From Dallia pectoralis (Eukaryota > Chordata > Actinopteri > Esociformes > Umbridae), in the NCBI GenBank assembly GCA_029465975.1, contig CM055736.1, positions 5,457,482-5,521,481 of the forward strand: a stretch of DNA of 64,000 nt, given 5' to 3'. Both the position numbers and the translations under genes were made by a program. Positions 43,439 to 56,159 of the stretch are shown piece by piece. Each line of letters starts with the position of its first letter. Position 1 is the stretch's first letter. The notes beneath the pieces are model-generated. The model was not told where the DNA came from and ran no database searches. It was given only the letters and a program-made list of their open reading frames with translations.

Positions 43439-44105
43439 TCGCTTTGAATTTTGGTGGATCTCCATTTCCGCTCGGCTGCACAAAGTTCTCTCCTGTGGCT
43501 ACGTAGGGTTTCATTTAGCCATGGCACAGGAGGTGCAGCTCGGGCTGGCCGGGAGGAAAGAGGGCAGAGCGAGTCATAGGATGTAGATAGCGATGATAGA
43601 AGAGTGGAAGAGGCAGATTCCGTAGACAGGAGGGGGAAGGATTCGGGAGACGGGAGGGATGAAAGAACAGAAGCGGCAAGATCAGATGGGGAGAGGGATA
43701 GAGTGTTCATGCGACCCACCACCAGGCTGGGAGTTGATGATGCACGAGAAGAGAGGGAGAGGGAAAATGAGACTAGGAAGTGGTGCGATAGCGGTAGGGG
43801 TGTGGTCTTGAAGTTGGTCAGCGGGCAGCATCTGGTGAAGACGAGGTCCAACACATTGCCTGCGATGTGAGTTGCCGTTGACTGGGTGAGGCTGAGGCCA
43901 GGATGAGAGGAGAGGTAGGACGGATGAGCCTAAGAAGGTGTTGAATGTGGTCGTTGGCAGGTTGAAGTCACCTAGCAGGACAAGCGGTGTGTCGTCATCG
44001 GGAAATTCGCTAATCAGGGTGTCGAGCTCTTCGATAAAGACCCCGAGGGCTCCAGGTGGATGGTAGAGGACAATTATATTAATATTGAACAGAAATGTCA
44101 CGCAC
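43439..44105 (-). pseudogene. L2 LINE endonuclease, C-terminal part
   Basis: On the minus strand: IVLYHPPGALGVFIEELDTL, then TPLVLLGDFNLP (the GDFN catalytic motif of AP-like endonucleases), then LDLVFTRCCP and LPLSHHFLVSFSLSL (the histidine region), then PWLNETLRSHRRELCAAERK leading into the polymerase. Two frames are needed, with a shift near 43850. The N-terminal third of the domain is missing. Confidence 0.85.
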
Positions 44106-44109
44106 CCCT

Positions 44110-44600
44110 CGCATGTTGGTCGTCAGAATCGCCGGGTTGAGTAGGAATTTTTCAATGCCTTTCTGTCATAGCATGGCCCTAATTCCTTTAAATGCATTCC
44201 ATTGCTGGGTTGTCCCGGAGCTGTAATCAGCATATCATTCCAGGCGAGTGCCGTCTGGGAGAGATGGTTTTGCCTTCCGTGCACCCTGGAGTATGGCTTG
44301 GCGATCAGGGTACCACAGGAGTTGCAAAATCATAGTGTGTCCATGTAATCTCAAAACTGGAGTCTCAGTAACAGATAACACATTAATACAGAGACTATTA
44401 TAGTATTTTCCCACACCACCAATAATAAATCTAGCCTTCGTCACATTAGTCCTTACCCTTGCATCATTTATAAAGCCCTGATAGATATGTTTGGGCCGTG
44501 TATGCTTTCGATTGTAGTGTTCATATTTTGACCCCCCATTTTGGTTATTCATCTGCATCTGTTTATTATTGATCACTTGACGATGGATGTTGGTAATATG
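44110..44600 (-). pseudogene. L1-like LINE ORF1 fragment
   Basis: On the minus strand: LRLHGHTMILQLLWYPDRQA followed by ILQGARKAKPSLPDGTRLEW, then after a frameshift FKGIRAMLRQKGIEKFLLNP. This matches the C-terminal half of L1-type ORF1 proteins (RNA-binding chaperone), where 'YxDRxxILxxARK' and a late 'FLLxPAxL' are typical. It may belong to the same LINE copy as 39366-40396, with most of ORF2 lost and the L2 between. Confidence 0.6.
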
Positions 44601-44619
44601 CATTGCAGTTATTTATCAT

Positions 44620-46024
44620 GTATGTCATGTATCCCTCCCTCAATTCACAGCTTGTCACTGTGCAATCTGCAATGCCTCTTGTCACTCCGCTGCTCCACTG
44701 TAATTCTTGTTCCGTTTCAGTGCTCACGTCTGACAGTTTGTCGTCTGTGTTTCCCTCACAGATTTCCACCCGCAATATCAGAACTTTGTTTCCCTCGATT
44801 ATTTTGTTTTTTCGTTCCTTATTAAAATATTATGTTTTTGGAGATTTGTCCAAAGTTTACTTTTGAAGGATAATCCAACTTTTTAACATTTCTTTTATTC
44901 CTCAATCATCTTTTTCCACAATGCTTTCCATAATAATATTCAGTGCTTGTTGTTTTTTTCTTTTGTGATCAATTATTTAACAGGCTTTGGTTGCCTTTCA
45001 CATAAATCAACACTAACCACTAATTACAGAAAGAAGTCCTAGGGACTTAGAAAGGACATGGAAAGAAAGAAAAGACATGGAAAGAAATAGTAGCACAACA
45101 GACTGACTGAAAGGAGGTGGAGGGGAACTGAAATTCTGGAGGATGGACAATGAAACACACATTAAGAAAGACAAAAAAATGAGAGGGATGGTGAGAGTAG
45201 GTTAGAATGATGGACAGAGATACAATCTGAAAGGTGCCCCCACCCCACTACACAATGCCTATAGACAATACTCCACTGCACATTCCCTGTACAATAATGA
45301 CCTCCATCTCACCTTTAGCCCAATCCCACTCCAAGATACATACAGTAAAACATATCAAGCGGTGGTTTTAGATGAGCTCAGTGCTTGTTGATAAGATTTG
45401 ATAATTACATAGTGTGGCAGCTACAATAAGATTCAATGCCAAAAAGCTCTGCGGGGAGCAGAAGCGCTGGATTGCGTTGTGCTAGGATGTGGGGCAAGGC
45501 ATCCGGGACTACACTTTTACCATAATAGGTGTGCATACGTGCTCGGTGAGTGCCTGCATTGTGTGTGAGTCTATCTATTGAGTGTCTGTGCATGTGTGCT
45601 TACATGCAGATCTGTTGTTCTGTGACTGTAGGGTCAAGGTAAAAGAGGTAAATTTATTCCCCAGGTGTGAGTCATTCTAAACACCAAATATTCCCCGGCT
45701 ACCAGCCCCAGAATTATACGATAATACAACTGACGCTACATACACTCAACACTAGACTCCTTTGACAGTTACAGAAGGACACTATTAAATGTCACATTAC
45801 CCTTGTCCTGGGGTATCGTGAAGTAGTTCATAAGTTTCTAAATATACTGTATATTTTTCCGTTTTTTCTTGAAATCACATAGCACCACAAAGTTCATGCA
45901 GCCCAGAGAAGCGACAGTTCTGCTAACATTATTACAGGCCCAAAATGCAACAAAGAAAACTGTTTGACACATTACATTTCTTGTTGGACAAGCAGTGTGT
46001 CAACGTACCAATATATGAGTCAAA
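44620..46024. other. Unassigned sequence
   Basis: No frame longer than about 94 codons and no similarity I recognise. Purine-rich duplications (GGAAAGAAAG type) occur at 45040-45100. Nothing supports a gene. Confidence 0.5.
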
Positions 46025-46857
46025 TTAAACGGAGTACAATGTAAGGATGTTCAATTGACATGGATGAGTAAATGAGCAGGTGTTCGGTTCAACATTGTAG
46101 CAAATGCAATTATGCGAAGGGCAGTACACATGGAAAACATAAGAGAGTACAAACAGTATGCATTGTTCAAATGGCAAATAACATAAATTAAGTAGCAGTG
46201 TGCATGTCAAGGTTACAGAAGGGTTTCAGGGTTCAGTAGATTTATAACAGCTGGGAAGAAACTGTTCCTAAGCCTGCTGGTGCAGGTGTTTTGAGATCTG
46301 TACCACTTGCCTGATGGCAGGTGGACCAACAGTTTATGTCTCAGGTGTGAGAGGTCCGCGCTTTCCACAAACACCACTGCAGGTTGTCTTTGATAGCGGG
46401 GGAGCTGGGAGCTGGGAACTATTGATGCGCTGGACGATTTTCACAACCTGCTGCAGGGACTGTCGTTCATCCGTTGTACCAAACTGTGGCCCAGTTGGTC
46501 AGAATGCTCTCGACGTGCAGCGCTAAAAGTTGCACTGTTGTGACCAGGGTTGTGGTTTAGAGGGAGCAGGATAGGTCGTCGGAGAAGTGGACCATGTAAC
46601 ATGGTCTCATCAAAGAGAACTGGGGCATGTAATCCACAATCAGATCTTTTGTGTCATCTGCAGTTGGTAGCTCAGTGATAGAGAGCATGCTTTGCATGTA
46701 TCATGTCATGAGTTAAATCCCCAGCTTCTACCCAGGTCGCTGTTGCAAATGAGAATTCGTTCTCAATCAAAGTGGAGGGTGGAGGAGGTTGTCTAACCTG
46801 ACAGACTGAGGTCTATTGGTCAGGAGTCCAGCTGCAAATAGAGGTGCTGATCACCAG
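46025..46857 (-). pseudogene. Rex1-like LINE: RT end and 3' region
   Basis: On the minus strand, next to the Harbinger junction, comes the polymerase piece ISTSICSWTPDQ (compare 'LCNWILDFLTNRP' of Rex1). After a SINE insertion follow KDLIVDY, VHFSDDLSCSL, VESILTNWATVWYN and the conserved end with LPSG and NSFFP-like residues near 46250-46300. Frames are heavily broken. Bases 46025-46230 look like the 3' untranslated part. The other half of the polymerase is at 49805-50110. Confidence 0.72.
46663..46785 (+). repeat. tRNA-derived SINE within the Rex1-like LINE
   Basis: The head has a Pol III A box (TAGCTCAGTGATAGAG, 46668-46683) and a B box-like GAGTTAAATCC (46709-46719) separated by CATGCTTTGCATGTATCATG, matching a tRNA-Ala(TGC)-like anticodon arm. 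It cannot be a working tRNA: the arms do not pair properly and the B box is changed. The tail has 'ttgcaaatgagaattcgttctcaa', common in fish SINE/LINE tails. Confidence 0.65.
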
Positions 46858-47699
46858 GGGCCTCATTTATAAACGCTGCGTACGCACAAAAGAAGACGTA
46901 CGCCGCTCTCTATGCAATAGTTAGGATTTATAAAAAGCAAACTTGACGGGAAAATGTGCGGTCCTTCACGGACACTCTGACCTAGGCGTACGCACAGAAA
47001 GGGGTGAAATGAGAAATGGCGACATTGTTGGCAGATGGATGAAATACATTAAACTGTGTGAAAATGCAGACCATTGTGCAAAATAAATCGAAATATTTCC
47101 TGTCATTAATAATATGAAGAATTTACAAAGCCATTCTTACAATTAACAGTCTACAAAAACGCTGGTTTGAACGATCTGCAAAAACAAACTATTTTAAATA
47201 AGATAATAACATGAATTCAAATGAAGATATATTTCCAAAAAATAACTCAAATATATTCTGTAACTATATTGTCATGTTGTGCAATTCATCCTCATAAATA
47301 ATACGGCAAACAGAACAAATTAGTGTACAAAACTGATATTTTTGTCGATGTCTCTGTCTGACGGAGCGGATAGATGAGGAGATGGGGAGATAGGTAGATG
47401 GATAGATGGATATATATATATATAGATCATCTTTTTTGTCCTCTGGGGAAAGTGTATTTCATAGTATAGATGTTGTTATCAGCTACATAATCATAGTGTT
47501 CTTGTATATGCCTTTAGTTGGTTCTATTTTAAATGTGTTTCATCGTGAAGCATGTCTTAACCCTATTGAAAGGTGCAACACATTTTATTTGCACAGAACT
47601 ATTTCCCATTTACAATTACATTAATACCGACTCCTGTATGTATATCAAATACAATCAAATGGATGGTTATAAAAAGCCATGTCAGTACAATGCGTAATG

Positions 47700-48081
47700 A
47701 TGCAAAATGCTGATCTTGCGCTGTTAGAAGATATGGCAAATGGAAGGATTCGGAAGGGAACACATTTTCACACAAGAAGACTTGCTGGCAAATGAGGACG
47801 AGAGGCTTATAAGCTGGTTCCGACTTCCTCTGGCTGCCCTGTTTTGAGCCCAGCATTACACAGGAACAACTGGAGAAAATACTCCGTGCCAGTCCCACAC
47901 TTTCCAGAGAGAATTGGCTGACAGGTCAGGGATGTCTCAGCCAACCGTTAGCCGGGTTATGCCAGACGTGTTTGTAGGTATAATAGGTCATAATTACATA
48001 AAGTAATAGGTCATAATTACATAAAGTTTCCGTACACTGCGGGTGAACAGGCAAACAAAAAAGCGCAATTTGCAGCAATGT
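47700..48081 (+). pseudogene. Harbinger transposase N-terminal remnant
   Basis: In shifting plus-strand frames: MANGRIRK near 47731, EDLLANEDERLISWFRLP near 47790, then RELADRSGMSQPTVSRVMPD and YIKFP / TAGEQANKKAQFAAMS up to 48081. This is the N-terminal helix-turn-helix-like region and start of the catalytic domain of Harbinger (HARBI1-like) nucleases. The rest of the domain is lost at the hAT-like insertion. Several frameshifts and a stop make it dead. Confidence 0.75.
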
Positions 48082-48089
48082 CCGTTTTC

Positions 48090-49708
48090 CAGAGTTGTAA
48101 AAAGTACCTGATTGTGATACTTGAGTAGAAGTAAAAATACCTTGCTAAAACCCTACTTGAGTAAAAGTAAAAAGTCACCTGCTGGATTTCTACATGAGTA
48201 AAAGTACTAAAGTATCTGATTTAAAAAGTACTCAAGTACCAAAAGTAAAAGTATTAAAAAAGATGCAACAATATTTCATTCGTTAGTTTGAGTTTATTAA
48301 TCTAAATTGTTTTCAGAACTCTCCTTTTCACGTTTCAGATGGAATTGAACAAAATGGCTCAAAATGGCCAGAGAAAATGAAATACTAACTGTAACAATAA
48401 TCTCTCCTACATTCTCTTCTCCCTCATCTCTCCTACCTATGTCTCCCTCATCACTTGCTCCTCCACAATCTCCACTCCTCCAAACCTCTCCTATCACTAC
48501 TCCTTTAGACTTTAGCATCTCTGTTTTCCTCTTACACCCAATAGAGACCCTAACTCTAAAAAAATAAAAAAAATGAACAGAACCCAAAGGTAGTCCCTGT
48601 CCTTAAGTTTGAATCACTGTGAGCGTGCTTTAGACATTAGAAAGGAGACTTATAAGACTCACGACTGAAGAATTCGCCTTTGGCTAAGCCACACCCTAGA
48701 ATGTAGATTGACCAATCACAGCGCTGCCAAGAATGAGCTCCCACAGAGGTCCGACACTTTTTCACAGCGCTCCATTGACTTTAACACAGACGTCTCATAT
48801 TTCATTAAAGTGAGAAGTGAAAATAAGCAAAAGAACTAAATTGCAGTATATATATGTATAATAGCATTCCTCAAACATTTATATTTTGTGTCTTGCAGAG
48901 ATCCAGGGTATGGATAAGCCCGATGATGTGCGCGCAAAACCCTGTGGAGCTAACCAATGTTAGCTAACGTTAATGTTACCTAGCATACCGGTTGTTGATA
49001 TGCTAGCACACGCTGCTAATAAATACAACGTCATACTCGCGTAGTCCGTTGCTTTGTAATAACGATTATAGAAGTGATTAGAGACTACCCAGCTTTGCAT
49101 GAACTTGATATTGTTTGTCCCAGCCTCCGTCTCGATTAGTAGGATATGCGGTGGTTAATTTTTGACTGTGACTGGCTTTTGCCTCTATTTGGATGCCTTG
49201 TTGTTCCTTGCGTTTCACCTGTATGTCTTGAATATAGCCTTTGAACGCATGTTGCAGCCCCTTTTGCCTACTTCTATCGGACACATTATTTGCTGCTTTA
49301 TAAAAGTTTGAAAAATTTCAGCAGGAAGAGCTGTCACAGCATAAGCCATGTTGATACCAAACCAGAGACCAGATGAAGTTGTCGGACGTAGCAACAGTAA
49401 CTAAGGGGGGCGGGGCTTAGCCAAAGCTGCACGCTGCTATTTCATTGGTGCTGTGCAGGTAAAACGAGTCCGCAAAATATGTCAAAAGTAAAGTCTATTT
49501 TGTATTAAAATGCAATTGATTTCATAAATTATTGACTGCTATTTGTTAAAAGTATTGGAGGTGTTTGTGAAATGTAGCGGAGTAAAAGTATACATTTTCT
49601 TTTTTAAATGTAGTAAAATAAAAGTAAAAGTCGGCAGAAAAATGTATACTCAAGTAAAGTACAGATACCCCAAAAAAGTACTTTAGTAAAGTAACGAAGT
49701 AATATTAC
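48090..49708. mobile_element. hAT-like non-autonomous element inside Harbinger
   Basis: The left end CAGAGTTGTAAAAAGTACC and the dense 'ttgagtaaaagtaaaaagt' subterminal repeats match a common fish hAT-type end. The right side (49600-49708) has the inverse ('tatactcaagtaaagtacagatacc', 'aaaaaagtactttagtaaagtaacgaagta'). I could not find a clean 8-bp duplication and the right tip looks damaged. Inside are a CT-rich stretch (48400-48520) and GTTAGCTAACGTTA sequence, but no gene. Confidence 0.6.
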
Positions 49709-49804
49709 AAATAAATCCGAATATTTTTGTCCGCACGTACATCCTACGTTTTGTCCGTACGCCACTTCTGAGGCAAATCGTACGCAGTTTTATAAATGAG
49801 GCCC

Positions 49805-50110
49805 CAGGTCATAGAGTTTTGTAACCAGCCTAGAGGGGATGACTGTACTGAATGCTGAGCTGAAGTCTATGTACAGCATCCTCACATAGGTGTTGGTTTT
49901 GTCCAGGTGGGTCAGAGCAGAGTGGACAGTAGTGGAGATGGTGTCCTCAGTAAACCTGTTAGGTCGATAGGCAAACTGATGTAGGTCCAGAGTTGGAGAG
50001 AGACAGGACAGAGACAGGAGTTTAGGTGAGCCAATATGAGTCTTTCAAAGCACTTCATGATTGCGGGGATGAGCGCAAACAGGTCGAAAATCATTAATGC
50101 ATGGCGCAGT
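49805..50110 (-). pseudogene. Rex1-like LINE reverse transcriptase, upstream half
   Basis: On the minus strand: IPAIMKCFERLILAHLNSCL, then (after a frameshift) RFTEDTISTTVHSALTHLDK and NTYVRMLYIDFSSAFSTVIP with the first catalytic aspartate, ending VTKLYDL at the Harbinger insertion. The sequence pattern is that of Rex1/CR1-type LINE polymerases. Confidence 0.8.
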
Positions 50111-51169
50111 TTTGTGACAAAATCCAGTCATCACAAAACCCAGCCAGCTGCCCAGCACATGCCTGAGCACATGCCCGGGGACTCTTCAGACTCAGTGGAA
50201 CAACATCCGACGACATCAGAGTCTGGGCAGGAGATCACATATTGATTGGATGACTACAAATATGGGATGTTAGATCAGCTCTCTCCAATGATTCAACCAA
50301 TCACATCCATTTCTGCCCAAACTCCAAAATATCATGTAATGCCGTTTTGTTTATTTCATCATGAATCCAGAAAAACTGAGTGCTTATATTATTGTAATAT
50401 CATTTATTCATTTTTATTTGCATTTTATAGTGCAGATGTAATAGATTTTATCTAGGTTTCTTTTGTGCCTTAGGATGAAGTTAGCTGAACTGAATCATCT
50501 GTTCTTATGGGCTTTACAGCACGCTGTTCTCCTGTGGGTAATGTATAAATGTATTCAGGCACATGCAGCACAGTCACACACAACCCAAAGGCATTGATCC
50601 TCACAGTCGATTACACATAAAAAAAAATCTGCCATTTTGCACCATTGTCCTTTATATCGCTCTTAGAGCCACCTTATGCTGCATATGTCAGGTTTGCAAC
50701 CAGAGAGTCGCAAAGAGAACACGATAGCTAGCTATCCGGTCTGACAAAAACAAAATCTAGACACTCTATGGCGCCACTTACAGTGGGATGCATCTCCAGC
50801 CAGCCACTTAGTCAGAGTCCCGGATCTTGAGGGACTCTCACTCTACAGGCTTACTCTACGGTATATTTAACATCACTGTTGACACCTAGATTGGCTGGAT
50901 TGAATACTATGTCTCAGAGTTGGATAGTTTTAAAGACACCTTTTGTAACTACTGAGTTGGATAGTTCAGCCTTCTCTTTTACGCAACTCAGCTGTGGTAT
51001 AGTATCCAATTAGAGTTTTGTTTGGGTGCCTTTGTGTCCATGGGTCAATTTAAAAAAAATATGTTAGATATTTATAATGAGAATTGTATTTGTTTTAATT
51101 TACTGGATGATTCATGTTATGTTTTGGTGTCTGTTAGTTTGTCATTATTTTTTGTATTTGTGAGTTCAT
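50111..51169. other. Unassigned sequence
   Basis: Short frames only (up to about 70 codons). A small direct duplication of GAGTTGGATAGTT occurs near 50905-50970. Nothing indicates a gene. Confidence 0.4.
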
Positions 51170-51240
51170 GTTCCCAGGGCACACTTGCAAATGAGACGGT
51201 CTCAATGTGTCACCCTGGATAAATAAATGTTAAAAAAAAA
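51170..51240 (+). repeat. LINE-type 3' tail
   Basis: GGGCACACTTGCAAATGAGA followed by 'cggtctcaatgtgtcaccctggataaataaatgtt' and an A-run is a 3' end common to fish non-LTR elements. The corresponding coding region is not recognisable upstream. Confidence 0.5.
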
Positions 51241-51539
51241 TTACTCATTCTGCGTCTCAATGAAATGTCACTGTACAGAGCGAAAACACTTTTTGGAAAT
51301 TTGTGTCAATTCATTGATAATGACAACAACTTGGTCTTCTGATATACATAAATATTCAATTTGCCCACAAAGAAATGGTCTAATTCAAGGCATCTGGAGA
51401 AGGTTATATAAAAATTGTGAACGTGAAATGGTAGAAGTTTCCAAATTAACTTACATACAAGAAGGGCTCGAGTCAAAAAGATGGTCAAAACCCGGTGGCC
51501 ACTGACCACTTTAGCAGAACTGAATAGTTTCTCTGCAAA

Positions 51540-51870
51540 AAGGACAACCATGCTACTCAGTCATTCAAGCATTTGTGGTAGAGTTGCTAGTAGTAAGCCA
51601 ATACTGAGTAAAGGACTTTTGACATGCTGTCAAACACTCTGAGAGCATGAGGAAAAATACTATTTGTTCTTATGAGACCAATATCAAACTATGCCTGAAT
51701 GCCAAGCCATGACTAATACACCGAGCAAAAACAAGTTAATCACTTGGCTAATAGTCCATTACCATGTTGAAGAATGGTGGTGGGATCATCATGTTATGGG
51801 GATGCTTCTCAGCGACTGGGACAGGGAGACTGGTCAACATTGAGGGAAGGATCACATTTCTAATTCGGAC
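51540..51870 (+). pseudogene. Degenerate Tc1-like transposase fragment
   Basis: The sequence follows the order of a Tc1 gene with deletions: a part like AAGCATTTGTGGTAGAGTTG, then CTGAATGCCAAGC, then the conserved stretch 'gaatggtggtgggatcatcatgttatggggatgcttctcagc' (translating as GGGIIMLWGCFSATGTGRLV), then 'aacattgagggaagg'. Inverted repeats and most of the catalytic residues are missing. It is much older than the Tc1 at 61852. Confidence 0.7.
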
Positions 51871-54575
51871 AGGATCTTCTTGGTTTGGGAGAGAATCACA
51901 CAATCTTTATAACAATATATCACAATCTGTCTATCTCTATCTACCTTTTTATATCAATATCTGTAATTATAATAATAATAGTAAAATCAGACTAGATGTG
52001 GTGTGGTTTCTTTAAATGATGTCTTGACCTCCACGAATTCAAGCGTGAAAATTTATGAAGTACTAGGAAAATGTATAGTAAGCAAGACAAAAAGGAGAAT
52101 TTCAGAAGAATTAATTTGGTTTTGAGAATCCACTCATTTGGGTGCGGCTGAGCGCTGTTAAAACTAACAACAAAGTTGAATTAAGAACGTTTTGATGCAC
52201 CCAGACGTCATCTGTTTATGATGATATATGAGAGTTTAATCTGAGACTGAGCTGTCATGCCGGTGTGTGCGTGTGTCCATGTATCTGTACGTGCATTTCT
52301 GTGAGTTTGTTCAAATGTCTACATAGGTTTGTGAATGTGTACTTATGAGCGTTCTTTTTCGATAACTCTCTGACGAGACAACATAGCCTCTCAGAGGAAC
52401 AGCTGTGGCTAGTAATGAGTGATGCACACAGACATATAATGAAGTACCAGTCACAGCTGTTTACCCCATGCGCTCTTCTCTCTTATCAATATTCAATTAA
52501 GACCGCAGCCTCCCCGCCACACACACATTCCTCTCTTTTTTCTATCCACCACCCCTGAGCAATGCTAGATGAACTGTAGGAGACATTTTTATCCTACTTT
52601 AGTCATGTACATTATTATATACATTATTTCTTTTAGCCACTTGGGGGAGTGACAATCAACTAGGTAAGGTGTGGATGGCGGGGAACACACGGTTCTTATC
52701 GTAGCCATGAGCACCCTTTCCACCGACAACCTGCCACAGCACATTTCTTAGTTGGCACTCGGTGAAGTATAATTTTATGTAAATACGCCTTTTTCTACTT
52801 TTATAATAAAACAGGAACATCACCCAAAGAGAACGAATGTCTGGACATACAATCTTTATGCTACGCATTGAGAACACCAAGCCATCCATGCCGAGGCTTA
52901 TAGGATAGCCCCCACATGAACATCATTACACCTCAGGGGATACGGAAAAACCTTTGCATAAAGAACACAGTCTGGATTCTTGCAGTGCATTTCTTATTGT
53001 CTTTTTTGGCAGTTTCCTTTGGTATCTGGCTGTTCTGCTACCTCTTATTCAGACCCAATTAATAAATAATACTTAAAAATATAAGTCCATATTGTAGAGA
53101 ATATTTAATACATCCATAGACTTCATGAAATATTGAATTGGAGATCTGCTTCTTCGAATTCCCCTAGTTGCCTCTCCAGACATTTTCAAGACAATCCCCC
53201 CATTGACAGACAGTAGATAAGTCAGCGCTGTTTTCTCTGATCTCTCTTTATATTTTACTTTCTTATACTTTTTTCTTAGTTCTCTCTGTGTCACTGTGTG
53301 ATGTCTTCTCTTTAGGCCTACGTCTGTATGTGATTAATCACCATTCATATTCTTGTTACTTTCCCTTTCTCTCTGTCTTTCATCCTTCTTTTCAAAGAGC
53401 ATCCCCCTGTTTGTCTGCTACCCATAATTCATAGTGACGGGAAAGGTTGGATCAGGGGTGGAAGAGTTCAGATTTTTTTCCAAATAAGTTTGTCCTCATT
53501 TATATTTGATAGAGTAGATCAGTGGCCTTGTTTGTTATGCTAATGTAAACATACTGAATCTGAGCGATGGTGTGCAAGAGAGATAAAGAGATAATATAAA
53601 TGTAAAAACGAATTTGTAGCCAGCCGTCAGTTACCCCTCCCCAAATTCCTTTTCAAGTGACAAAATGTGGGGCTTTGTTATCAATCTCATTCTAACCAGC
53701 TTAAAAATGCATACATACACATACATGCACACACACCCCAGTGGATTAACATATAACAGGCTGGTAAACAAAAACAACAGCATTTTCATTAATTAACAAG
53801 TGCATGGCCGGCCGGGTGGCGAGGGGGGCTAAGACACTCTCACTGTGGCACCACGCCAGTCTGCCAGCTTTGCCAACCTGAGCACAGCTGCCTAATGGAG
53901 AACTGGCACTGACTGGGAGAGGGATGGGAGATGAGTGAGAGAGAGATACATGCAGACAGAGTGAGATAATAAGAGTTAGAAATTAGAATGCCACAATGAA
54001 AGATGGAGACAGACAAAATTAAACTTAGAGAAAGTGAAGAGACAGAGAGACAGATCAATTAATGAGAGCGGACAGCAGGTTTAAAAATGTTGGGAGATGA
54101 TATCCCTGTCCCAATTCATTAATAGCGTTTGATCTTCAGTCTCTTTTTCCTTAGTGATTTTAACACATTTGTAATTAGCACAAGATCTTCTCGGTTTGGG
54201 AGAGAGGGATGAGAAGAGGAGTGGGGAATCATATTTATATCTGTCTTTAATAAATTCTCTTAAACATACCACTGCGGCATAGCTTTTTCTTTTCCCTGAC
54301 TCCGAATAGAATGAAAGCTGGTCCTAGTAAAGGTAATAGTTATGTTTGCCAGAAAACATTCTTAGTTGCGAAAATGCTTAATCCTACAAAGTTCAAAACA
54401 GAACAATTGAGGAATTTAGGTCCTTTGTAGGTTTTGTTTTAGTTGGCCACTATTACTTTAATTTACGTTGCTCATTTCCATGTTAGTTTGCTTAGCATTA
54501 TTTCCATGTTATTTGTTGTAGATGTTATCAAATTAATACCCACATACGTGATTCCGACTCTTCAGTTATTGGCTC
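51871..54575. other. Unassigned sequence
   Basis: Non-repetitive-looking DNA with small CA/TG-rich stretches (52270-52340, 53705-53745). The longest frames are under about 80 codons and resemble nothing I know. It may be unique intergenic or intronic DNA. Confidence 0.45.
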
Positions 54576-55632
54576 ACTATCACCAGGGCCTGAAGTTAAC
54601 GTTTTTGGCCACCAGCCACTGTGGCAGGTGGATTTTGAAATCTACCTGCCACAGTGGTTTTTTACCAGCCAAAATGTTTTGTGCCTAAAATAAAGGTGAA
54701 TGACTCAGGAAATGCATAAGAATGGTTCTTGAACTTGTACAGAATACACATTAAAGTGCTGTCGAGTTATTAACCAACTTAACCAATCTCATTTATGACT
54801 AGATCAACATAATGACTTACAACTGTATCAGACCTGTTGTGGCAGGCGTTTAGAGTAGAGAATAACAAATATAAACAGCCAATCATCTCACTGAAGGTCT
54901 CATTTATTTAGTTAACACCTGCAAGTTAACTGCAATCCATTAGTCACTGTAGATTAACATTAAACATAACATTTATATCAAAATACTATTTTTAAGTTTG
55001 TACTAGGGTTGCACGATATTGACAAAATGTGATATTGCGATATTGATCATGAATATTGCGACATCGATATTAATTTCGATATTATTAAACGTATGTAAAA
55101 ACACAAAAGTTATGGGAAAATGCCTCAAAATAGATTGATATATAAACAAAATCGATTGTGGCGTTTGCACTCATCCTATAGTGGCATGTGTGGTTTTTAA
55201 GATGGGAAAATAGGTTGGTTGTATTTCCTGTTGCCCAGTGTATCACCATACAGGGTTTGTAGAGTACAACAGATTGAACGACATTAGTTTGCTGAAACTT
55301 TTCTTAAACTGCTCTAACTCGCTTTTTCTCGCTTTGTCCGGGTGTCTCTATTTCTCTTCACTCACGTAGTCGGAGTTAACAGATACGTCACGTGTTCGAT
55401 AGGGTCTGTTCGTTTAGTGGACCCGTGCACTCACACATACGTCACGTGTTCCGTTTGCTGTTACTTGCATGTGACAGGGGAACTGGCCAATGAAACGTGT
55501 TTATTATATATAGTTTTCAAGCGTGCGCTTAAATCGAACACAACTAAGCCACAAAGCCAACCGACGCATCTCTCCACAAAATAAATGTATAAATAAATAT
55601 CGCACTTCTTGCGACATTTTCTATATTGATAT

Positions 55633-56023
55633 TGTCACGAACCGTAGGGTGTAGTGCAGGATGAAGCCAGGTGCAGAGCCAATGAATCCGTTTTAACACA
55701 GGTTTATTACAGGACAAAAGTAAAACAAACCGTGAACGGCGAAAAAGAACTAAACTGTTAACTAGAACTGATATTGCGCATACACAGCGACTTACGAAAC
55801 ATTCCAATAACAGCACGTCTTCTAATATGTATAACACTCACCTCTACAAACAACGTGTGACATGTAACAACGCGAAGCAACGAGTGCACTGCTCGCGACC
55901 CTCTTATATCCCAGTGATTACAAGTGCAAACAGCCGTGAGACAAACGTAAACACGGAAGTGAAACAAGGAAGTGCATCACCGAAATATGTCCGTGTAGCA
56001 ACGCCACCACACCAATCGTGACA
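55633..56023 (-). mobile_element. 3' LTR of the minisatellite-bearing element
   Basis: On the minus strand: TGTCACGATTGG start, TATA-like sequence around 55903-55910, polyadenylation signal AATAAA near 55706, end TCGTGACA. Nearly identical to 58094-58484. Confidence 0.9.
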
Positions 56024-56159
56024 GTATCCCCCACTAAAAGGCTAGCTCCCCAGATAGCCGAACGGAAACACAAAACCAAAACAAGGGAGCAACAGGGAGA
56101 GAACCCACAGTCAAACCCAAAAGGGTCAGTCCAGGACCGCAGGTCCAGCCCTGAATATG

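Larger units (their letters stand above)
40705..44105 (-). mobile_element. L2-clade LINE, 5' truncated, with a solo LTR inside
   Basis: The 3' end (40705-40760) is the L2 tail found across fish genomes (GCATTTAGCAGACGCTCTTA). Going up the minus strand come the C-terminal part and reverse transcriptase (40950-42780), then, beyond the solo LTR at 42781-43434, the end of the endonuclease (43439-44105). The 5' part of the endonuclease is absent. Confidence 0.9.
46858..49804 (+). mobile_element. PIF/Harbinger DNA transposon inside the Rex1-like LINE
   Basis: The ends are inverted: GGGCCTCATTTATAAA at 46858 and TTTATAAATGAGGCCC ending at 49804, each followed inward by CTGCGTACG-type sequence. The duplication reads CAG (46855-46857 and 49805-49807), the 3-bp size usual for Harbinger; a 5-bp reading CCAGG with shorter ends is also possible. 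The Rex1 frame is continuous when the element is left out. A transposase remnant lies at 47700-48081, cut by a hAT-like element at 48090. Confidence 0.8.

Noticed and set aside
46663..46735. A tRNA-Ala gene
   Set aside because: The cloverleaf does not pair, the B box is altered and a SINE-type tail follows.
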